A stretch of 64,000 nucleotides of DNA from Tubiluchus corallicola (taxonomy: Eukaryota > Priapulida > Priapulimorpha > Priapulimorphida > Tubiluchidae): the NCBI GenBank assembly GCA_030141605.1, contig JAQGDQ010000566.1:1-64000 (forward strand). The letters are read 5' to 3'. Positions within the stretch are counted from its first letter, which is position 1. Each line of letters begins with the position of its first letter. This document shows positions 12,704 to 24,536 of the stretch, one piece after another. The notes beneath the pieces were generated by a model. It worked only from the letters and a program-made list of their open reading frames with translations. It did no database searches and was not told the DNA's origin. The position numbers and the translations under genes were made by a program.

Positions 12704-13250
12704 TGTTGGCATCCTTCTGTCTCGGAAGACAATGGAGTGTGCGCCAAGAGAGTCAGTTATTGATCACATTGATGGAGCTGCAGCGTCGACTGTGGCTGAG
12801 CAGTGCTATCCTTGAACGTCTCCAGGGCACACGCCTGGGCAAGGTGTATGGAGATCCTGAGTTGCCCAGACAACAGGACCCCCCTCTCTTCCTCCCTGCT
12901 GTAGTCCAAAAGAAAGCGGAGCGATACGTTTGGCACCAGGTGGCTGCAGGAGCTGCCGGAGTCAGTGAGCATGCTGTACTAGTCCGCCTTCGGGGCTGCA
13001 CTCCTGATTTGGAAGGTTTACTCCTCTACACATGGCCGTTGGGTCACTTGACCTCCTCCGCCCTCTAGCCGTTGGCTGCTTGTGCAACTTCTCCGCTTAG
13101 TGTCGAGATACAGTGTGGGCATCCCGCAAGTCTACAGAACCTGGTATTTCTAGGCGGTCACCCATCCAAGCACTAACCAGGCTCTACGTTGCTTAACTTC
13201 GGTGATCGGACGAGAACCGGTGTTTTCAACGTGATTTGGCCGTAGTGCCG
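12704..13250 (-). mobile_element. 5S rRNA-headed retroposon (SINE3-like)
   Basis: A 547-bp insertion bounded by perfect 12-bp direct repeats. On the minus strand it begins with a 5S rRNA-like segment directly at the target-site border and continues into a body of about 420 bp, visibly richer in G and C than its surroundings. It ends at '...aaggatgccaacaa' with no clear poly(A). Known SINE3 elements have 5S-derived Pol III promoters, so class membership is likely. I do not recognise the body. Moderately long open frames cross the body on both strands (12688-13068 plus, 12753-13001 minus), without recognisable domains. Confidence 0.85.
13128..13248 (-). rRNA. 5S rRNA-like sequence (head of the retroposon)
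   Basis: About 121 nt closely resembling metazoan 5S rRNA. It has the start 'CACTACGGCC', 'CGTTGAAAACACCGGTTCTC', 'GTCCGATCACCGAAGTTAAG', 'GAGCCTGGTTAGTGCTTGGA', 'TGGGTGACCGCC', and the end 'TCTGTAGACTT'. The internal promoter parts (A-box around GAAGTTAAGC, C-box TGGATGGGTGACC) look intact. There is no T-run terminator after it; transcription would continue into the retroposon body. It is therefore best read as a SINE head or pseudogene, not as an rDNA-array gene. Confidence 0.85.
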
Positions 13251-13262
13251 TAATGACACGGT
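13251..13262. repeat. Target-site duplication, right copy
   Basis: TAATGACACGGT, identical to 12692-12703. Confidence 0.9.
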
Positions 13263-13991
13263 ACTAACATCGCATAAGAAGGTCCAGCAACTTTTGTTAA
13301 AAAGTCGCATGTTACTTATAGTGTGAAACCAATAATAGACACCAGTTATAGACCCAACAGTAGTTATTTAGTTTTATTTTATTTCTGACATAAAAACACA
13401 GTTGGCATTCAGTTAAAAATACAAAGCAATTACTCTACAATCACAAATACACTACAATGCTACAGTTTAGGTGAATGCACTTATAAAGAACACAAAACAG
13501 AAATTATTAACAAGTAACTAGGTAAAAGAAAAAAATTCTGTGCACAACTATAAACTTGCAGGTCTCTTGATGTCCCATACTTAGAATTACAATTAAGTTT
13601 ATTGATGAAAACAAAACGGCACACAATTTAGACATTACAAAAAGCTGAATAGGGAAACAATTATAGACTTTAGCAATTGGCTGAGTATCATCATACTTTT
13701 ACACAAAAACAGTACATTTAAAGATAAACCCTATGTCTGCCAGCTCCCGCTAGTTTGTCAGTGTGGTGTAAAAATTAATAGTAGAATTAATCATGCATAA
13801 TCGTAATTGTCTGTGTAGACCATTTGATTTGAATATTGTTGTGGTACTTTCCTTTAATCTAGTTAACAAAGCAAACAACTTAGTATTTATTACACACGTG
13901 ACCTATATAAAATTTGACACACTAAAGAAGTTCGTTTCTGATTTTCCGAATGCCAAACTTTCGCATAATAATCATGCAGACCTAGCAGACC

Positions 13992-13999
13992 TATATAAG
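13992..13999 (+). promoter_or_regulatory. Ferritin TATA box
   Basis: TATATAAG, about 50 bp upstream of the IRE. Initiation about 30 bp downstream (near 14022-14030) would place the IRE within roughly 20 nt of the cap, where translational control is known to work best. Confidence 0.6.
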
Positions 14000-14040
14000 T
14001 AAGCTGCGCAATTTTGCACAAACAGATTTGGTCAAGGATC

Positions 14041-14071
14041 TTGTTCGCTTCATCAGTGTGTGAACGAACGA
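14041..14071 (+). promoter_or_regulatory. Iron-responsive element (IRE) in the ferritin 5'UTR
   Basis: Canonical hairpin. The lower stem TTGTTCG (14041-14047) pairs with CGAACGA (14065-14071), including one G-U. There is an unpaired C bulge at 14048. A 5-bp upper stem, TTCAT (14049-14053) with GTGAA (14060-14064), is closed by the six-base loop CAGTGT (14054-14059). This meets the CAGUGN loop, C-bulge and 5-bp spacing rule for binding iron regulatory proteins, which block translation when iron is low. It lies 81 nt upstream of the ATG. Confidence 0.92.
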
Positions 14072-14151
14072 ATCTCTGATTTTCTAACTTGTATTATTTT
14101 AATTTTTTGTATCATACGCTCAAGAAGATTGAAAACAAACAAAAGGAAATT

Positions 14152-14724
14152 ATGTCTCAGATACGTCAGAATTACCACCAAGATTGTGAAGCTGCAATCA
14201 ACAAGCAAATAAACTTAGAGCTGTATGCCTGCTATGTCTACCAAAGCATGGTAAGTTCCAGTATTCACATAATTTAAACACAATAAGTTTTTTTCTTATA
14301 TTTAAATTATTATCACTCAAATGATTTAAGATTAACATAAAATTATTATTATTTTTTATTAATGTTTAAAATATTTAATCATAACAAAAAAACAATTATG
14401 GGATGCTTTTCTGAAACCAATTTGACAAAATCTGCTAGTCAATTATCGATGTGTATTGTTACTGAATATTATTACTAAACTCATTACTAATAAAAATTAA
14501 TTACACCCACGTTTTTACACCAAAGTGTAAAATTAATTACAAAGTTAACTTACGTAAGACTTGACTGTTGACAAACAATAGTTTTTTTTTAATGTGAAAC
14601 CGTAACACTTCAAGTTGTTGCATTTCCTAATGTCTTTGGCCATTTCAACTTTCATCATCGAAATAAATTGAAATTGCTTCAGTTTCATCTTTAATGGCGT
14701 CATTACAATATACCATAATTACTG

Positions 14725-14765
<41 letters not shown>

Positions 14766-17700
14766 GTCACCGTCGTCGTCGTCGTCGTCATAATCATAAT
14801 CATCATCGTCGTCATAATCATCATCATCATCATCATCATCATCATAACTAACATCACCATCATCATCATCACCATCATCATCATAATGATCACCATCATC
14901 ACCATCATCATTATCACCATCATCATCATAATCATCACCATCATCATCATAATCACCAACACCATCTTTATTATTATCATCATTTTCATTATTATTGATA
15001 TCATTTCAAATTTATCATTACAGGCATCATATTTTAATCGGGAGAATGTAGCATTTCCTGGCGCACACAAATTCTTCAAGAAAGCAAGCGATGAGGAACG
15101 TGAACATGCTGAGAAATTGATGAAGTATCAGAACAAGCGAGGAGGAACTATTGTTTTGCAAGATATTCAGGTTCGTTACTAATAATCTTTAAATTATTGC
15201 TTATATTTAAGCGTAAACAAATTCCAGGCGTAGAATGTTCTGACATGAGAGTAGGCCTACTGATCAAGTATCTTATTCATTTTCTTTTGTCTGAAGCTAT
15301 TTTCTGTCCGGATGTCAAAGTGTGACTGCGTAGAAGAAACTCCCTCATACCTAATGTTTTCAAAATCTAATTATTATTGTTTTATAAATCACAGTTTATA
15401 ACGCAGACTTTTCTCTTGTACTCTGGTATAGGTCCTTCTTCCTCTATAATGAAATGTCAATACCGAAAAATCATGCTTCAGCTATAGAGGTACAAAACAA
15501 GACCAGTAATCATTTTTTTATTATGTATTCTTATTTCACAAATCATTAATGGCAAACGGAATCTGCTTAATTTTACTCCTGTATCACCTGCTATCAGACA
15601 AGAATATTGGTGAAAACAATGACTTTGCAAAAAAAAACACAGACAAAAACAAAAAATAAATCCATTTTTGAAGTGCATTTTATGCGTTTTTTCAGCGAGT
15701 GTAAGAAAACTAGCTCTTATTGAAATGTTAAATTAACATTAACATCATTATAATAATAGGCGAATGTAGGAAAGTTTGGTACAAGTAAGTTTGGTAGAGG
15801 TAAATGTGGTACTATCAACTTAAGGTACAAGGCATTTTTGGTATTAGGAAAATATGGTACGGGGAATGTTTAGTACTGAAAGATATTGGTACAAGGAAGT
15901 TTTCGTACTGGTGGTGGTGTTGGTGGTGTTGGTGGTGTTGGTGGTGGTGGTGGTAATCACAACAAAAGAGCGAGCAAGAAACAGACAAACAACAACAATG
16001 ACAAATAACAAACAACAGACAAATAAACAAAGAGGAAACGAACAAGAAAATATGCAACAATATGAGCCTCTATAACTTGTTTAAATACGTTATATAAAAT
16101 ATATTTTCATAGTACCAAACTTTCTCTGTACCGATTTTTGCTAGCACCAAACTTGTTCCGCACCATTTTTACCTTGTACTATATTTACACGTACCAAAAA
16201 TGCCTGACAAAACTTCGTTAGTACTGTATTTACCAGTACCATATTTTCTCTGTAGCAAATTTTCCCAGTACCAAAATTACCGCGCACCAAAAATTCCTTG
16301 TACCTATTTTCCCGGCATCAAAATTTCCTCGTACCAAAATTACCAGTGTAAAACTTACCTTACCTATACCAAACTTACTAGTAGCAAACTTACCGCGCAC
16401 CATTATAGGTCTATAATTTTAATAGTATTATAAAAGGCTATACAATTTAGGCCTAATGCGACCCAGTCGCCAGTAAATGTTGACTGGAAGTTAAATTTGA
16501 TAACTAATAACTTGGACAGCGTATAATTTCGAAAGCAACCTAAACGAAATAAAGATTCTAGTCTTTCTCCAGTTTTTCATGCACTGAAAATATTATTTTA
16601 TTTCAGAAACCAGAGAAAGATTCTTGGGGAACACTGCTAGAGGCACTGGAGGCTGCCCTACAGCTGGAGAAAAATGTGAACCAAGCTTTACTGGACATGC
16701 ATAAACTTGCCAGCAAACACGTTGATCCGCATGTAAGTAAATTTCCGAAAGTTGAATGTCATGTACAGAAAGCCTTCACTATTTGATTCATGTTCCAAAG
16801 TCGTTTATTCTGTAGAGAATAATAAAGAGAACATTAACAAGTAAGAAAATGAATGAAATGATAAACAGAAGCTTAGTAATTACAAAGAAGTCAACTTATT
16901 GGCGAAGTACTTTCTCAAATTTCAGAGATTGAATTCATAACTTAATTAAATTATTTAAATTCATGTAACTTACATCGTTGGCTCTTCGTCAAGATTTAAA
17001 ATTTCTCAAGGTACAAAATTTGGTTATAACTAAACGATGTTATTAACTGTAACACAATAACGACAAAAACATTGCTGTGAATAAAAACGTGACCATCATT
17101 GTTCTCCTCCTGTCCTTTCCTCCTCACTCGTAGAGGGCAGCACCTTCCAATATATAGGTGTCGTTATGCATATTGCAGTTACATTGATGCTGTTAGTGAT
17201 GCATTTACGTGTTTTTGTTTCGGCCGTAGATAATAACATTCCGCGAGAAGAACAAACATGACAGTCGACAACCTAACTACACTAGTAAACAAACTAAATG
17301 ATATTTACTAAAGATGTAGTCCAACGCCCTCACAGGGCAAAAACTTATTTTAACATTTTTAGTCTCGTGACCTTGACGTTTGAGCCATTGAACCCCCTCC
17401 CCCCCCCAAAAAAGCAATCGACTTCCAGGCTTTGGACATATTCCAGTGCCACGTTCGATGATTATAACTTCAACCTTTTGATCTTATTGGGTGGACAAAC
17501 CCAGAGACATGCTTTTTTGACCTTGAGAATTTGGCCTTTGAGCTATTAAACCAAAAAGCAACGAATTTCCAGGCCTTTTCCAAACTTTTGCCTTTGCCAA
17601 GTTTGGTGATTATAATTCCACCTGTCTTGATGTTGTTATACGGACGAAGGCGCAGATAAGCGCAAACGAAGATCTTCATCTCTTTGGTGTCTCAAAAGTC

Positions 17701-18154
17701 ACTATACACTTCGACTTCTAATTTTCTTTTTAAACTTTTTTCTAATTTCAACAAGTTCTTACATAAATCAAAAGGGCACATTCGTTTCCTTCATTTTTTG
17801 CCTGCAACCCCATTGCTATGGCGACAATAGAAACGCTATTATGCGGAAGTAATTCGAAAACCAGCTTGGCATGAGATGCTTCAGTCACCAACTAAAGATC
17901 AGTGGAAATTCAGAGCACCATATTCTTCTTTCACTGTCAACAATGTAGTTTCATCTTTACTTCTTGAAGAAAATGTTCCTAATCTACAACGCTAATATCA
18001 GTTATTCTTTTTGTAGTTGACTAACCACATCGAGGATGAATTCTTGGATGAGCAAGTTGAAACCATCAAGGATCTGGCTGACAAGATTACCAGACTGAAG
18101 CGTTGTGGTCCAGGACTTGGTGAATACATGTTCGATGACGAAGAATTCTCCTAA
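14152..18154 (+). CDS. FTH: Ferritin heavy-chain-type subunit
   Basis: Four coding exons: 14152-14250, 15024-15170, 16607-16732 and 18017-18154, all with GT-AG introns in phase 0. They give a 169-residue protein ending in TAA. Ferritin is the 24-subunit iron-storage shell; the heavy chain oxidises Fe(II). All ferroxidase-centre residues are present (numbered from Met1; human H in brackets): E23 (27), Y30 (34), E58 (62), H61 (65), E103 (107), Q137 (141). Recognisable family blocks are '[14 protein letters not shown]', '[19 protein letters not shown]', '[16 protein letters not shown]' and '[16 protein letters not shown]'. There is no signal peptide, so it is cytosolic. Length is normal for the family (about 170-180). 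The three intron sites match those of vertebrate ferritin H. The first ATG after the IRE is used. Introns 1 to 3 carry repeats. Confidence 0.97.
14723..14999. repeat. Imperfect (ATC)n tract in ferritin intron 1
   Basis: ATC/GTC/ACC triplet array with many point changes. It lies directly before the exon 2 acceptor at 15023. Confidence 0.95.
15765..16410. repeat. Inverted arrays of a degenerate GTACCAAAATTT repeat (ferritin intron 2)
   Basis: The left part (15765-15905) has repeated phrases of the form 'ggtacaaggaagtttt'. The right part (about 16108-16405) has their complement in many diverged copies ('gtaccaaactttctct', 'gtaccaaaattaccgc', 'gtaccaaaatttcc'-type), spaced roughly 15-20 bp. Between them are a GGT-repeat (15908-15953) and an A-rich segment. 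The arrangement resembles a foldback element with repeated arms. Boundaries are uncertain. Confidence 0.7.
17355..17660. repeat. Two diverged tandem copies of a TGACCTT-type repeat (ferritin intron 3)
   Basis: Each copy has the order 'gaccttga...', 'gagc.attgaacc', 'aaaaagcaa.cgacttccagg', 'ttcgatgattataacttcaa', 'ggtggacaaac'. The first runs from about 17369, the second from about 17519. It is intronic and non-coding. Confidence 0.65.
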
Positions 18155-18494
18155 ATGTCAGATGTAATCTTACGAATAGCAGTTTGTAAAAACCAATGAC
18201 GATCTGTTCGATGAATTTCAACTTGAATGAATTTTACATAACTGCTTAAATTCGAAAGAAGTTACTGACTTTCCGTAGTTTTGATGATTTTAAATTTAGC
18301 TGTTTGCTGTTTCAATAGTTTGTGGCATTTCTAGAAACTGTTTGGAATATTTTATAATGTAATTAGAAATTATTTGCTTGTCGATTGTCAAAGCTTCTGA
18401 AGGGTATACGCACACTCATTATAATTAACAAATACAGTTGTTAATACTGGGTATCAATATGACTGATGATTAAAATGAACGTCTGTGTGCCTTT

Positions 18495-18500
18495 AATAAA
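18495..18500 (+). terminator. Ferritin poly(A) signal
   Basis: AATAAA 341 bp after the ferritin stop codon, the first convincing hexamer on this strand. Confidence 0.7.
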
Positions 18501-18559
18501 ATTATAGAGACATCAGAGTGATTTAAGCGTTTAAGCCTATTTTCCACGTGCCATCACTA

Positions 18560-21500
18560 TTTAACCTCAGGTGTAAAACGTGCTAATTGCTTTATTTTAC
18601 AAATTTGTCTTTATGCTTTGCAACGAATTTAATATGATATACAAAAAAACGCGTAAACAATATTTGCAATATATTGTAAACAACATATACAATATTTTTG
18701 TTTTTCGGTTGGTTTTGAGTTTGTTCGCCTTGAACTGTTCGCGACTTGAGCCTCAGATGGTCCTCCGGTCACACAACAAACACAGTGGGGGAAGTAGGTC
18801 CTATTTTTACGTGATTTCCGGCATGCATACAAATAAAAAACTGGATCGCAAGTACCTTTGCTTCGCAGGATTTTGCTGCGCGGTGGTTCGCAATACAAAA
18901 ACAGGAAATGTGAAAGTGGGATGAATTGCGTCAGTTGGCCAATGACCAAAATCACAGGAGCGAAAACAGGAAAAATGTTAATTGCCAATAAAACTTTAGC
19001 GCCTTGAACCATTTCTACTCTACAGAAATTAAAGATATTTTATGTAGGTACTACTCATGCAACTTAATGTGTCGTTTAGCAGTAGGTGTAACATTAAACA
19101 TTAGCAGTTGATGCAAGTTTATACTAGTTAAGTACACAATTTACATTGTGTAAAGAATGTGCAATTACAGCTTTGGAATACTTCAGTTAGTTTAATTATC
19201 TATTCCGCAGAGTATTTCATCTGATGACTTTAAATAAAACTATAAGAAGTTGGAAGCTCAATCTGAAGCAGTTCAGAGTAGTCCTATCAGGTAGAAAACA
19301 GTGTGGGTGACCATGCCTACATCGTACACCTTGGTTACTGTACATGCGCACGCAATAAGTGTGCTTACGCACGCAAAGGCCTATTTCACTTGAAGACCGT
19401 ACTACTGTAGCTTATTAAAATAAACCAGTTTTTATTATATTTTGCATTAATTGGTTGAAAACTAGTACAGATAATTGTTTGTGTAAATGACAATCGTTGG
19501 CAAATAAATAACCTGTAAAAAATTAATTTTTATGTACAATAACTTAAAATTTTCAATCTCTTTTGAAATAACCTACACTGTTTAAGTCTCACTTAAGGAA
19601 TATAAAATAAAATTTCAAAATATGAATTTTTACTAAAAAAATAAAAATAATTAAGCTTTTTGAATTAAAAAGTTACGCGTGAATAACTAGCCAATGCAAC
19701 GTTAGATGGCGCCACAAATCAACAAATTGGTTGACGGCTAAAGATTGGTTTCGTACTCGAAGTATTTGGAGTGCCAGGTGGCAAATATCTCTTTTAACCT
19801 CAGAAAAATTATTTGCGTTTATAAGTGAGGAAACGCTTTGATTTCTGACTCCTGGCGTTTTTTAGACTACGCTAAATCTGCTTTCAGTGACGCTCTTTCT
19901 ACCTTCTGTCCTTTTGTCAAAATATGACGTCATGGCTCAACGGGTCGAATCTAAATTCCTATAAGACGAATGAGGAGCAACTTGAAAATAGTAAATTTCG
20001 ATGATTTTAGCATTCGTTATATGTGCTATATTATAATGAGAGTTTTTTTGGGTTAACAATTATTGGACAATGACTGTAGCTGTCTACCCCACCCCTCTTG
20101 AATGTCTCTTAATGGTTGACCTAAGTATTCATTTTAATAGTCCAATATCATAAAGATGTTCTACAATTTCAAACAAATCTAACATTAGGAGAAGAAGAAC
20201 TTACGCTGCTAGCTACAGATAGGAGCGGGTGGATGTTCTAGTAAATGTTAATGTGTCAGAAAATGCCATTGAAAAAGTACCATAAGTTCGGGACTTCCCG
20301 GTTTGACACCCACTACTCATATATTTTATTTTATTCGGCAAGGTGCTCATACATCAACACTGCTCCACCAAGCACCGTCAATGTGAAATGCTTGCACACC
20401 TAATGTGTAACTGGCATTGATGCTGTGAATGGACTTCACCCCTAGTGCACCACAAGTAGTCACTTGGAATATAGTTTGTGCAGCTAAAACACTACGAATG
20501 CTTCGCAGGAAACATCCTATAAAATACCTATACAAACATTTAGAACGGAATGAGTAAACGTCAAATAAATTAACACCTTTACTCAAATTTAGAATTCAAA
20601 TTCAAATTTGCATTCAAAGGAAAAAAAGAAGGACGAGAGAGAACAGGAGAAATGACACCTGATGATTTGATGAACTGTCGTTAAAACAGGTTTTTCAGCA
20701 TCACCTTCCAGAAATTGCGCTTTTTGTCTCACTCGCCTCGCTATGCGTAAACGATCAAAAATAATCATAGCCACGTGTGTGATATCTATTTATTTATTGC
20801 ACAAAACAGATAGGTAAACAATTCTTACATCCACTGATGTCCATCTACGATCACTAATAAACACTTTTATTTATTTTTTATTCAGTTACTTCTGTACAAT
20901 TTTACCATAAAATCAATAAATAAATAATCAGACATACGGGAGAGTAATAAGAAAACTCTGGAAAATGTCACAGGAGATTCGATTGCCCTGTGAGCTCCCT
21001 CCTTTGTGATACTCTCTAGTCAGTAGAAAAGTATATTCATTATAAATGGACCGTTATGCCGCTAGGTATTGCATATGTATGTACGTGTATTATATTCTGT
21101 ATGTTTGACGTAGCACCTAAGACGCCTTGTACGCAAGTTGTGGTTTGTGTGATTGGTTGTGGATCAGACAATGCATGACACACAAAGAGCACGAGTTGGG
21201 GGAGAAAAGCAATGGGCTGCTTGTTCAGTAATTACTGTGCTTCAACACATGTTGAGCAGTGAGTTAGAAGCCAAGCTATCGAAGCATCTGCATCGTTTGA
21301 CTTTTCAACTAATTGCCAGCATCACAGTCTTGTGTGAAGCCAGCGGACAAACCAGGCGTGCGTTCAAACAGAGGATATTCGGTTAACAGAGATTGCTCTT
21401 CGCTCTGTTAATATTTAATTATGCGCATAATGTGAAAAGGCGCATGTAAACACGAACCGACACCGACAATAGATTAACGGAAATATTATGCTGTATGATA

Positions 21501-22070
21501 TAACTAAGTGTGTAATGTGAAGGTGTGTTCGCGTATAATAGTCACAACACATTGTTATCTATATCAAAACAAGCAGTGGTCACATAAAAACTGTATTTTT
21601 GGACAATCAAAGACCAAAGAGACACTGACGCGGTATCAAGTTTGAGTCTATTCTCGTATTTTTAGGAAGTGCGCAGGTACAAAATACGTACAACTTCGTA
21701 ATTATTATTGAAATAAAAAGCAATGATGGCGGTGAGAGTTGAGTGTTCGTTCCCCCTGGAGACAATGAAAATTAGCTTGTGTGGTTGATGACCATCAATT
21801 ATCGAGAAACCCGTAACTCAAAAGCACCTGCGTCGTTACTGAATCATGAGACCTCGACGTCACAATAACTCTTTGGGGAGCACAGTGTCAATAGCATGCA
21901 AATCATTTGGATAGAATTTCTTGCTTTGTCGCGCATAATCTACTATGTAAGAGTGCGACTCAGAAATCTAACGACTGAAGCTGAGACTTGCATCACGTGA
22001 CAAGCTGACGGTGATAATTGCTGGAGGATTGCGAGAAAGGGAAAATGTCGTGAGAGTTAAAGCTGCTGAA
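18560..22070. other. Intergenic stretch between ferritin and the FN3 gene
   Basis: AT-rich. Several short open frames are present (for example 20347-20586 minus), none with a recognisable domain. I see no RNA gene. The last few hundred bases are less AT-rich and may contain the promoter of the downstream gene. Confidence 0.4.
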
Positions 22071-22085
22071 GAGCTTTTATATATC
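21897..22085 (+). promoter_or_regulatory. Possible promoter of the FN3/TM gene
   Basis: An octamer ATGCAAAT (21897-21904), a CACGTG E-box (about 21996) and a TATA-like TTTATATAT (22077-22085) lie upstream of the ATG at 22129. These are sequence matches only; no transcription start is visible. Confidence 0.3.
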
Positions 22086-22128
22086 GTCTTTAGTGTGGTA
22101 AAGAGGCGGTAAAGTGTGGTAATCAAAG

Positions 22129-22198
22129 ATGTTACAGTTCTGCTTATTCTCGGTCGTTTGCTACCTTTGGGTTGCTTTTCGCCAGCTTTCCATTGCAG
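22129..22198 (+). CDS. Signal-peptide exon, probable exon 1 of the FN3/TM protein
   Basis: ATG followed by 23 codons reading MLQFCLFSVVCYLWVAFRQ then LSIA, a strongly hydrophobic secretory signal. It then meets a GT donor (22199) in phase 1. The next known exon (46695) begins in phase 1, and joining them gives '...QLSIA-VAMSAPENLTV', which puts the FN3 domain directly after a signal-cleavage region. This is the only such exon I found upstream. The implied intron is about 24.5 kb. The donor (GTTTGT) is weak. The link is inferred from phase and logic, not shown directly. Confidence 0.5.
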
Positions 22199-22221
22199 GT
22201 TTGTAAAAATTTAGTTATTAA

Positions 22222-22611
22222 TAAGCCTTTTCACAGTTCCAGCGATTGATGATGATCGTGAAAGGTGAAAGGTTAAGTGTACCAGACAGCGTATTTGTGT
22301 ATACATGACAACTCCCCACAGCCCATACTGTTGTCATATAACAGTTTTAACAGCTAGCTAGCACCTTACCAAGTTCATTTTTTCTTGTTCCCAAGCAAGA
22401 TCCTGCTAGTAAATAACTCTATGCACCGACTAATGCATAACTAAGTAAAGTCCACGCAAAACAGCTGAAGTTACTGAACTGGTGAGCCAGACGGTTTTAC
22501 TTTACCCACATGTTATGTGACGGTTGTAGTTAAGACGCGTTGCTCTGGTACACTTAACTTTTGACCTACAGCAACTGCGCGTGCGCACAACGAAACTGTG
22601 AAAAGGCTTTA
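22222..22611. mobile_element. Unclassified MITE-like inverted repeat
   Basis: The ends are inverted: 'aagccttttcacagtt' at 22223-22238 against 'aactgtgaaaaggctt' at 22594-22609. A second inner inverted pair is 'gttaagtgtaccaga' (about 22273) against 'tctggtacacttaac' (about 22543). There is no transposase and no clear target duplication, so the superfamily is left open. It sits just inside the first intron of the FN3/TM gene. Confidence 0.65.
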
Positions 22612-22619
22612 TTTGATTA

Positions 22620-24530
22620 TATTATTTTTCTAATATTATCACCAGATTACAGGTGCTTACACTAAACGCCCTATTACAAAATTCCAATTGAGGAAGCAAA
22701 ACAGCTACTTAATCTCACGTTGAATTTACGAAGTACTTTTCTTAAGAAATATAAACTAACTTTTCACTTATTAATATTTTACTTATACCGTACTTCATTA
22801 AAAGATTTGTGGTGTTGAACAAATAACCGAGAGTTTTATGAAGATTTTGGAAGTTTTTTCGGAAGTGGTGCTGACAAGTCCGTGGCATAGCAGCGTCTCG
22901 TTTTTTGCTAGATTACAGCTGTATTTACCTGTCTTGAGGGCAGATTTCTCTCATTTTAGAATTCTATCTGCCCAGTGTCTACAGCAGACGTAATGGGATA
23001 TATGATGATGATGATGATGAAAATTTTACACATTCAGTGTCAGGTAAAAATTGAATGACTTGCCATTTCTTCATCCAGCCTCCAAGTTACATCCGCTTTA
23101 TCAATAGTTTACGAATGTTCTAATATGCAGTCTTATACGGTGTCTTAGGTATGGTCTGTAATAGCACATTTATTTTCATAACGAAGGTTACATGAATGTA
23201 AAACATTTTTATTTTTATTATGATGTCTGAACAAGTGTACATTTCAGCTATGCATTTAAAATGAGATTTTTCGAAATGCAATGCAGGTGAAATAAAAGAC
23301 CCTGCGTGCATTATGCCTTTAGGCACGCATTTTCGCAATTAGCTTATACAAATGCATTTGTTTTGCGAGTCAATACACTACAAATACAGTAACACTCTAT
23401 GAGTGCAATGTGGAAGCAGTACGAGAATATATCGTGCAGCTTCTAATGTTTTGAGAAGCTTGTTTTATTTGGCTTCAGAGGGTCACGTGACTGGCCACAG
23501 CTGATCTTTGCATTCAGAAGCCGCCCAGCAACATTTCGTGTGGCGCTTCAAAGATGCCACTCGGATTAGCTTGACAATTACTTGCTCACCAAAATATGGA
23601 CAATGACCAGTGCTCAATAAATTTGACCACCTAAATTGCACGATTCTGTGAGCAAGTGGTCAGTATAGCAGGCACCCTTGCCTAGATGGACGTCAGTCTG
23701 AGTGTTGCAATGGCTGCAGTCAAATGTGTGGTCATTTAGACGATCACATATTACTACAGCTGTCATTCACTGAATGTGAACTGCTGTAATAACATTTTTA
23801 AAGCACTACATCTACACAAGCATCGCATGCAATGTAGTGTTAAAAGACCCGTAAGACCAGTACATGTAATGTTTTATTTGTTTTCACAAGTTTGATGATC
23901 ATCAACCCATGATACTCAAAAGCAAAAATAAATGTCTAATTTGATTTCGATAGCAGTTAGCGTTGCCGATAATCTCTTGCAGATTTTAATTTTATTTAAG
24001 GAACTTCAGAGTGAAAATAGAAGTGGAAAGGCTTGTAAGTGCCGCTCCGGTACTCCAATGAAGCGTTGTACTAAAAATAGTCACGTGATAGTTTTTTGCT
24101 TTTCTTGTTGATTTTTAGTTAAATTACTTAAAATTGGTTGACATTTGTTTCTTTATCCGCGTATTTAAATGGAAAAAATGCAATTTTTAAAACATAGAAG
24201 ACAGCCAACTAAAGTGGAACAGAGAAATAAACGTTATAGAATTTCTAAGCCACTTTCGTATGGGCTAAGCTAAACCATGTGCATAAAAGGTTGAAAAATA
24301 ATTATGGTACATCAATTTTTTGTAACACCAAATTAGGTAAAAAAACAGTTTGCATCCACCTTTTGCAACAACGCTGTATAAAACGTGAAAAATTAAACTT
24401 CCCCGGTGACCGTTGGGCGCAGCCATTTTAACGGTAAGACTTTTGAAACAGATTTCAATAACATTGCGTAAACTTCGAAAAAATAATCAGAATAGAGTTT
24501 ATGGTGTTAACAATTCGTTTTTTTTGGTGA
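22620..24530. other. Intronic non-coding stretch
   Basis: No exon or RNA gene recognised. Confidence 0.4.
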
Positions 24531-24536
24531 ACCAGT

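Noticed and set aside
13128-13248. Functional 5S rRNA gene
   Set aside because: No T-run terminator and a target duplication around a longer element show it is a retroposon head.
14645-15182. Long Ile- and Met-rich frames around ferritin exon 2
   Set aside because: The upstream part is the intron 1 ATC repeat; only 15024-15170 belongs to ferritin.
18580-19012. Opposed frames of 114 and 127 codons downstream of ferritin
   Set aside because: No domain, splice or start context on either strand; treated as chance.
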